A stretch of 10,703 bases of DNA from an uncultured Clostridia bacterium (GTDB lineage: Bacteria; Bacillota; Clostridia; Oscillospirales; CAG-272), in the NCBI GenBank assembly GCA_946615525.1, contig CAMOHW010000016.1, positions 1 through 10,703 of the forward strand, given 5' to 3'. Position 1 is the stretch's first letter. Each line of letters begins with the position of its first letter. The notes below the pieces were generated by a model. It was not told the origin of the DNA. It ran no database searches and saw nothing but the letters and a program-made list of their open reading frames with translations. The position numbers and the translations under genes were made by a program. This document shows, piece by piece, positions 6,801-10,703 of the stretch.

Positions 6801-8015
6801 ATGAAGATTTTGGTGACAGGTGCAAAAGGATTTGTAGGGAAAAACCTGGTGGAGAATCTGAAAAACCTGCGCGATGGGAAAAATCGCACAAGACCGAATT
6901 TGCAGGTCGAGGAGATTTTTGAATATGACCTGGGCAACACCGCGGAACAACTGCGGACATTTTGCGCACAAGCCGATTTCATTTTCCATTTGGCGGGCAT
7001 CAACCGCCCGAAAGATCCGGAGGAGTTCATGCCCGGAAACTATGGGACGCTGGATGTACTTTTGGAAATGCTCAAACAGGCAAAAAACACCTGCCCCGTG
7101 ATGCTTTCTTCCTCGGTCCAGGCAACGCTGATCGGCAGATACGACGGCGATTACGGCAAAAGCAAAAAAGCCGGCGAGGACCTGCTTTTTGCGTATGGCA
7201 AGGAAACCGGCGCAAAGGTGCTGGTCTATCGTTTTCCCAATCTGTTTGGCAAATGGTGCCGTCCTAATTATAACAGTGCCGTTGCAACCTTTTGCAACAA
7301 CATTGCAAACGATCTTCCCATTACCGTCAACAACCGTGAAACCGAACTGGAACTGCTCTATATTGACGATCTGGTAGAGGAAATGTTGGACGCTATGGAG
7401 GGCAAGGAACACCATTGCCGCTTTGAGGGAATCCGGGCGGTGGCAGACGATTCCGGCGCTTATTGCTTTGCACCGGTCACTCATCATGTCACGCTTGGCG
7501 AGATCGTGGATCTGCTGGAAACCTTCCGCGCTCAACCGCAAACGCTGGTCATGCCGGAGATCCGGAAGGGCAGTTTTGCAAAAAAACTGTATAGCACCTA
7601 TCTTTCTTATCTTCCGGCGGAAAAGGTCGCGTTTGATCTGAACATGAAATGCGACGCGCGCGGTTCGTTTACCGAACTGCTCAAAACCGCGAATGTCGGT
7701 CAGTTCAGCGTCAATATTTCCAAACCGGGTATTACCAAAGGTCAGCATTGGCACAACACCAAGTGGGAGTTTTTCATCGTCGTTTCGGGGCATGGGCTTA
7801 TTCAGGAGCGCCGCATCGGGACCGATTTTGAGGGCAAACCCTATCCGGTCATCGAGTTTGAGGTCAGCGGCGAGCAGATCCGTGCCGTCCATATGCTTCC
7901 GGGATATACACATAATATCATCAACCTTTCCGAAAACGAACCGCTGATCACCTTGATGTGGGCGAACGAGCAGTTTGATCCGGAGCGCCCCGATACCTTC
8001 GGGGAGCCGGTTTGA
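6801..8015 (+). CDS. capF: CapF-type bifunctional UDP-sugar reductase/epimerase (SDR + cupin)
   Basis: This 404-residue protein has two domains. The N-terminal extended SDR (about 1-285) has the NAD(P) motif TGAKGFVG (6-13), HLAG (63-66), catalytic Ser in SSS (103-105) and YGKSK (Y118, K122). The C-terminal cupin (about 286-404) has RGSFTELLKT, SVNISKPGITKGQHWHNT, H316/H318/E323 and H371 in PGYTHNI as the metal site, and MWANEQFDPERPDTF near the end. This matches CapF of Staphylococcus aureus, where the cupin epimerises C3 of the 4-keto sugar from CapE and the SDR domain reduces C4 on the way to UDP-N-acetyl-L-fucosamine. It is slightly longer than the Staphylococcus enzyme (about 369), with extra residues around 200-225. 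The ATG at 6801 starts directly at the SDR strand; a GTG at 6792 is in frame. No capE, capG or glycosyltransferase is in view. Confidence 0.92.
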   Translation: MKILVTGAKGFVGKNLVENLKNLRDGKNRTRPNLQVEEIFEYDLGNTAEQLRTFCAQADFIFHLAGINRPKDPEEFMPGNYGTLDVLLEMLKQAKNTCPVMLSSSVQATLIGRYDGDYGKSKKAGEDLLFAYGKETGAKVLVYRFPNLFGKWCRPNYNSAVATFCNNIANDLPITVNNRETELELLYIDDLVEEMLDAMEGKEHHCRFEGIRAVADDSGAYCFAPVTHHVTLGEIVDLLETFRAQPQTLVMPEIRKGSFAKKLYSTYLSYLPAEKVAFDLNMKCDARGSFTELLKTANVGQFSVNISKPGITKGQHWHNTKWEFFIVVSGHGLIQERRIGTDFEGKPYPVIEFEVSGEQIRAVHMLPGYTHNIINLSENEPLITLMWANEQFDPERPDTFGEPV

Positions 8016-8488
8016 AGCGCAGAATGAACGAAACGACACCATTTCAAGCGGAATCCGGCGCCCGACAATTCTTTCTTGTTGATCACGGCGCATTTTACGG
8101 CAAGGAGATCACAAGCGGGATCGTATTTGCTTCCGGAAGGGAAGAAATGGAGCAAAAGTTCATTCGGACCATCGCGCCGGGCGATCTCTTTTTCCATCTT
8201 TCGCCTTCCGGTATTTCGGCAATCGGGAAAGCGGTTTTGATCGACCGCTATGCTCCGGCTCCGTTTTGGCGCCGCCGGGAAGAAAAAATCGGAGAGCGCG
8301 GATATACCGTAAAAATCGAGGTGTTTTTGCTTTCCAAGTCGGTTCCGCTTCCCAATTCCGGAATGCCTTATATCAGCGCGCTTTCCAAAGGACAAGCCGA
8401 GGCGCTTTTTGCGCGGATCTTGGCGAATGCGCCTGATCTTGCGCACGCGGAGTGGATCAAAGCGGCTTTTGGCAAAGTCAAAATCTGA
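8012..8488 (+). CDS. Small solitary PUA/EVE-like domain protein
   Basis: This protein has 158 residues from TTG at 8012, or 154 from ATG at 8024. GGGGAG (8001-8006) sits 5 nt before the TTG, whereas the ATG has no ribosome site in range. The TTG overlaps the capF stop as TTGA, so coupled translation from TTG is favoured. Counted from the ATG, the segment IAPGDLFFHLSPSGISAIGKA (50-70) followed by Y76-A77-P78 and RGYTVKIEVFLL (92-103) closely resembles the EVE/PUA-like domain found fused in front of McrB-type restriction GTPases and HNH nucleases. There the block reads GDxIFHYxxGxIxAIGxA and later GYxVxVExxxL. Such domains bind modified bases in nucleic acids. No nuclease or GTPase domain is attached. 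The family match is by eye. Confidence 0.6.
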   Translation: MKRRMNETTPFQAESGARQFFLVDHGAFYGKEITSGIVFASGREEMEQKFIRTIAPGDLFFHLSPSGISAIGKAVLIDRYAPAPFWRRREEKIGERGYTVKIEVFLLSKSVPLPNSGMPYISALSKGQAEALFARILANAPDLAHAEWIKAAFGKVKI

Positions 8489-8524
8489 CAGAAAAATTCA
8501 CAAAATATTTTTATGGGAATCCCC

Positions 8525-8552
8525 TTGACTTTTTTCGATAAAATGTTATAAT
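8525..8552 (+). promoter_or_regulatory. Strong promoter upstream of the prs leader
   Basis: -35 TTGACT (8525-8530), a 16-nt spacer and -10 TATAAT (8547-8552), preceded by TG plus one base (extended -10). The predicted transcription start is near 8559, about 400 nt upstream of the PRPP synthetase start codon. Confidence 0.85.
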
Positions 8553-8614
8553 GGAAATGTCAAAAAAAGGAGTCGCCCGTAGGGCGAATCCGCAAAAGAG
8601 GAGGAAAGCGGTTC

Positions 8615-8800
8615 ATGGCAAAATCGAGAAAAATTGCAATGCGATCTGGATCCTGCACCCGCCGCGCCTTCCTCACCCTTTCCTGCAAGGGGGCTTTTCT
8701 GCGTGTTCAGCATCGCCCTGCCTGCCCTGCATCTGCAAGTCGTTTTGCAGATGTTCAAACTGAATCGCTTCTCGGAGAGCATCTTTCTCCGGGCGTTTGA
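8615..8800 (+). CDS. Possible 61-residue ORF in the prs leader
   Basis: ATG at 8615 is preceded by a strong GAGGAGG (8598-8604) with 10-nt spacing, and it lies about 55 nt from the predicted transcription start, which is typical of a real gene start. The predicted peptide begins MAKSRKIAMRSG, is rich in Arg, Ser and Cys, and matches nothing I recognise. Open stretches continue in the other two frames to 8832-8834 (frame ending GLGYMGR) and onward to about 8913 (from ATG 8809, ending FFTKGKR). The region could therefore be a small gene broken by frameshifts. A regulatory leader peptide or chance are alternatives. Confidence 0.25.
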   Translation: MAKSRKIAMRSGSCTRRAFLTLSCKGAFLRVQHRPACPASASRFADVQTESLLGEHLSPGV

Positions 8801-8852
8801 TACGCTCCATGGACTTGGTTACATGGGGCGTTGATTCTTTTCTGACCGCCAT
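8673..8852 (-). CDS. Possible 59-residue minus-strand ORF opposite the prs leader
   Basis: On the minus strand an ATG at 8852 opens a frame of 59 codons ending in TGA at 8673-8675. The product is hydrophilic and helix-prone (begins MAVRKESTPHVTKSMERIKR, continues with several Glu/Lys/Gln-rich turns) and looks more protein-like than the other frames here. No ribosome site is seen before the ATG (an A/T-rich stretch precedes it) and no clear promoter on that strand. I do not recognise a family. Confidence 0.15.
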   Translation of the reverse strand: MAVRKESTPHVTKSMERIKRPEKDALREAIQFEHLQNDLQMQGRQGDAEHAEKPPCRKG

Positions 8853-8959
8853 TCAAAAAAATCCGGCAAAAACAAACCTGTCGGAGCCGTTTTTCACCAA
8901 GGGAAAGCGGTAAAAAGGGGAAACGCCCCACGGGGCAAGATAAAATTTCGGAGGTTCTT

Positions 8960-10111
8960 ATGAAAGACAATCGTTGCGGAGAGTTGGCCGTTATCGGCAT
9001 GAAGGGGTGCGAACAATTCGTATCCAATGTGGACTACTATCTGAAGGATTGGAGAAGACACGGCGAAGGAGAGGGCTTTGTTGTTCCGGTCAGCTGCCCG
9101 CGTTTCGGCTCGGGTGAAGGCAAAGGCATGGTCAATGTTTCCATGCGCGGAAAAGATGTTTTCATCATTTGTGATGTTTTCAACTACGGCGTTACCTACA
9201 AAATGTATGGTATGGAAGTTCCCATGAGCCCGGACGAGCATTATGCCGACCTCAAGCGTTTGATCGCCGCAATCGGCGGAAAAGCACGCCGCATCACGGT
9301 CATTATGCCTATGCTCTATGAAGGGCGCCAGCATCGCCGCGCGCACCGCGAATCGCTTGACTGCGCGCTGATGCTCCAGGAACTCGTTTCCATGGGCGTT
9401 TCCAATATTCTGACATTTGACGCACACGACCCCCGTATCTGCAACGCCATTCCGCTTTCCGGTTTTGACAATGTGCAGCCTACATATCAAATGATCAAAG
9501 CGCTCGTCCGCGCGGTCCCGGATGTGGTGATCGATAAGGACCATGTTGCAATCATTTCGCCCGATGAAGGCGCCATGCACCGTTGTATGTATTATAGTTC
9601 GTTGCTGGGTTTGGATATCGGTATGTTCTATAAGCGCCGCAATTATTCGGTGGTCATCAATGGCCGTAATCCCATTGAGGCGCACGAATACCTGGGCCAG
9701 GATCTTCACGGCAAGGACGCTATCGTAGTGGACGATATGATCTCCTCCGGTGAATCCATGATCGATGTTTGTAAGCAACTCAAAGAGAAGGGCGCTTCCC
9801 GCGTGTTCTGCTTTGCTACTTTCGGACTGTTTACCGAGGGCTTTGCAAAGTTTGACCAGGCGGCAAAAGACGGCGTTATCGATAAAGTGTTGACCACCAA
9901 TCTGGTCTACCGCCGTCCCGAACTTGCCGAAAAGGATTGGTATGTAGAAGTCAATATGTGCAAATATGTTGCCTACCTGATCGACACGCTGAACAATGAT
10001 GAGAGCTTGAGCGCTCTGCTCAATCCTGTCAAGCGCATTCAAACGCTGATCGAGAAACACCGCAGTGCACAGGCGGCGCAAATGCGCATGACCTTTGATG
10101 ATAAAATCTGA
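8960..10111 (+). CDS. prs: Ribose-phosphate pyrophosphokinase, long divergent clostridial form
   Basis: This 383-residue PRPP synthetase transfers pyrophosphate from ATP to ribose-5-phosphate, feeding purine, pyrimidine, NAD, histidine and tryptophan synthesis in the cytosol. Motifs seen: MPMLYEGRQHRRAHRESLDC (116-135), corresponding to the catalytic flexible loop; FDAHDPRICNAIP (153-165), in place of the usual DLHxxQIQGFF; SPDEGA (200-205); and the PRPP-binding loop VVDDMISSGES (256-266). It is longer than the usual enzyme (about 310-320), with an extended N-terminus and a C-terminal tail from about 345. The replaced loop residues mark a divergent subfamily. GGAGG (8950-8954) lies 5 nt before the ATG. 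Transcription probably starts at the promoter at 8525-8552. Confidence 0.9.
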   Translation: MKDNRCGELAVIGMKGCEQFVSNVDYYLKDWRRHGEGEGFVVPVSCPRFGSGEGKGMVNVSMRGKDVFIICDVFNYGVTYKMYGMEVPMSPDEHYADLKRLIAAIGGKARRITVIMPMLYEGRQHRRAHRESLDCALMLQELVSMGVSNILTFDAHDPRICNAIPLSGFDNVQPTYQMIKALVRAVPDVVIDKDHVAIISPDEGAMHRCMYYSSLLGLDIGMFYKRRNYSVVINGRNPIEAHEYLGQDLHGKDAIVVDDMISSGESMIDVCKQLKEKGASRVFCFATFGLFTEGFAKFDQAAKDGVIDKVLTTNLVYRRPELAEKDWYVEVNMCKYVAYLIDTLNNDESLSALLNPVKRIQTLIEKHRSAQAAQMRMTFDDKI

Positions 10112-10125
10112 TCGATCTCATATAA

Positions 10126-10169
10126 AAAAGCCCTGCCGGAGCAAAATCCGGCAGGGCTTTTCTCTGTTT
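10126..10169 (+). terminator. Intrinsic terminator after prs
   Basis: A 15-bp perfect stem, AAAAGCCCTGCCGGA (10126-10140) with TCCGGCAGGGCTTTT (10147-10161), around the loop GCAAAA. CTCTG and a further T-run to about 10173 follow. It separates prs from asnS. Confidence 0.92.
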
Positions 10170-10192
10170 TTTTGTAAATTGCAAAAAAATGA

Positions 10193-10221
10193 TTGACAAA
10201 CTTTTTGAAATGATGTAAAAT
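10193..10221 (+). promoter_or_regulatory. Promoter for asnS
   Basis: -35 TTGACA (10193-10198), a 17-nt spacer and -10 TAAAAT (10216-10221). A perfect TATAAT at 10232-10237 has no acceptable -35 at the normal distance and may be a secondary site. The stretch between terminator and start codon shows no T-box consensus. Confidence 0.75.
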
Positions 10222-10271
10222 AAGTTGTAATTATAATCTATAACTATGCTCCAAGAAAGGCAAATCCTGCA

Positions 10272-10703
10272 ATGAAACGCGAATTGAACAGAAACCTTTA
10301 TGAAGATCCGCAAAAATATGACGGTGCCGAGGTGGTTCTCGGCGGTTGGGCGCGCAACATCCGTGATAGCAAAGCGTTCGGCTTTATCGATTTGAATGAC
10401 GGTAGTTGCTTCAAATCGGTGCAAATCGTTTTCGAGCGCGAAAAAATTGCAAACTATGATGAAATTGCAAAGCTCAATGTCGGCTCTGCGGTCATCGTCC
10501 GGGGAATCGTTGTGGTAACTCCACAGGCAAAACAGCCCTTTGAGGTCAAAGCGGTCGAAATTGCCGTGGAGGGCACTTCCACGCCGGACTATCCCTTGCA
10601 GCCCAAACGCCATACGGTCGAGTTTTTGCGCGAGCAGGCATATCTGCGCCCCCGCACCAATCTGTTTTCGGCGGTTTTCCGTGTGCGGAGCGAAACGGCG
10701 TTT
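10272..10703 (+). CDS. asnS: Asparaginyl-tRNA synthetase, N-terminal part (runs off the window)
   Basis: This frame has 144 codons with no stop before the window edge. The N-terminal OB-fold anticodon-binding domain is clear: [20 protein letters not shown] then LNDGS and VQIVF (residues about 20-57), [11 protein letters not shown], and [14 protein letters not shown]. The AsnRS linker [24 protein letters not shown] leads into the class II catalytic core ([14 protein letters not shown]). The product charges tRNA-Asn with asparagine. The DYPLQPKRH linker is typical of AsnRS and argues against AspRS or LysRS. AAGG (10257-10260) lies 11 nt before the ATG. The rest of the protein (normally about 460 residues) lies outside. 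Confidence 0.93.
   Translation, partial: MKRELNRNLYEDPQKYDGAEVVLGGWARNIRDSKAFGFIDLNDGSCFKSVQIVFEREKIANYDEIAKLNVGSAVIVRGIVVVTPQAKQPFEVKAVEIAVEGTSTPDYPLQPKRHTVEFLREQAYLRPRTNLFSAVFRVRSETAF

Larger units (their letters stand above)
8553..8959 (+). other. Unassigned ~400-nt transcribed region before prs; structured leader or decayed small gene
   Basis: No gene can be assigned with confidence here. Hairpins seen: TCGCCC/GGGCGA (8573-8578, 8582-8587); CCGC/GCGG (8590-8593, 8608-8611) with GAGGAGG in its loop; CCCTT/AAGGG (8676-8680, 8687-8691); a 9-bp perfect stem CATCTGCAA/TTGCAGATG (8730-8738, 8745-8753); and CGGAGA/TCTCCG (8773-8778, 8786-8791). GGGGCGTT (8825-8832) can pair at long range with AACGCCCC (8922-8929), next to a GCCC/GGGC hairpin 20 nt before the prs ribosome site. 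Competing short frames also exist on both strands (see the 61-residue frame at 8615 and the 59-residue minus-strand frame at 8852-8673). No known riboswitch, RNase P, SRP, tmRNA or T-box consensus was recognised. Confidence 0.45.

Noticed and set aside
6759..8093. Long open minus-strand frame (444 codons) opposite capF
   Set aside because: It mirrors a gene with clear catalytic motifs, shows no recognisable domain or ribosome site, and runs past both ends of capF only by chance openness of the antisense frame.
8489..8524. Possible terminator after the EVE-like gene
   Set aside because: Only a weak A/T stem (AAAAAT with ATTTTT) without a GC core or proper T-run; not convincing.
8546..8782. 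78-codon minus-strand frame across the prs promoter and leader
   Set aside because: It covers the promoter, lacks a ribosome site, and its sequence is the low-complexity reverse of GC hairpins, as often arises in intergenic repeats.
8894..10081. Long open minus-strand frame (395 codons) opposite prs
   Set aside because: It is fully antisense to a well-conserved enzyme, and its composition reflects the reverse complement of prs codons. No motif or start signal is visible.
10170..10271. Possible T-box or riboswitch before asnS
   Set aside because: The 100-nt gap has no T-box consensus (AGGGTGGNACCGCG type) and is too short for one plus a terminator; only promoter elements are seen.

Overview
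The window reads as chromosomal sequence of a low-to-mid GC Firmicute, most likely an anaerobic gut-type member of the Clostridia. The basis is AGGAGG-type ribosome sites, sigma-A-like promoters (TTGACA, 16-17 nt, TATRAT, often preceded by TGn), a YitT-family protein, a lipoprotein with a BspA-type leucine-rich repeat, a dgkB/plsC lipid pair and a long, divergent PRPP synthetase. The taxonomic call is inference; no rRNA or marker phylogeny is available here. TGA is used as a normal stop.

Left block (1-1921, plus strand): a 5'-truncated membrane-anchored protein, a small multi-spanning membrane protein and a YitT-family membrane protein form a tight run. The last two are joined by a TGATG stop/start overlap. 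A perfect hairpin at 1921-1950 serves as a shared terminator with the convergent minus-strand operon. That operon (4012 down to 1950) is a HAD-IIA phosphatase followed by a repeat-rich lipoprotein, joined by an ATGA overlap. A divergent promoter region (4040-4225), including a 24-bp palindrome, separates it from the next block.

Middle block (4226-6714, plus strand): a diacylglycerol/lipid kinase, a PlsC-type acyltransferase and a histidinol-phosphatase-like PHP protein form one operon. The first two suggest phospholipid synthesis or recycling. The PHP protein is intact in length but has lost most of the residues that bind metal, so it looks like a pseudoenzyme.

Right block (6721-10703, plus strand): a near-consensus promoter drives a CapF-type bifunctional SDR/cupin sugar-nucleotide enzyme and an overlapping small PUA/EVE-like protein, with no other capsule genes in view. 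A second strong promoter (8525-8552) is followed by about 400 nt without a confident gene. That stretch is rich in hairpins, carries competing short reading frames, and precedes the PRPP synthetase gene. A strong terminator at 10126-10169 ends the unit. A new promoter then leads into asnS (asparaginyl-tRNA synthetase), which runs off the window.

The most unusual items are the metal-site-depleted PHP protein, the solitary EVE-like protein coupled to capF, the long unexplained leader before prs, and the lipoprotein with a (PEPSEQ)n linker and repeated cysteine modules. I see no CRISPR array, tRNA, rRNA, insertion sequence or prophage gene.
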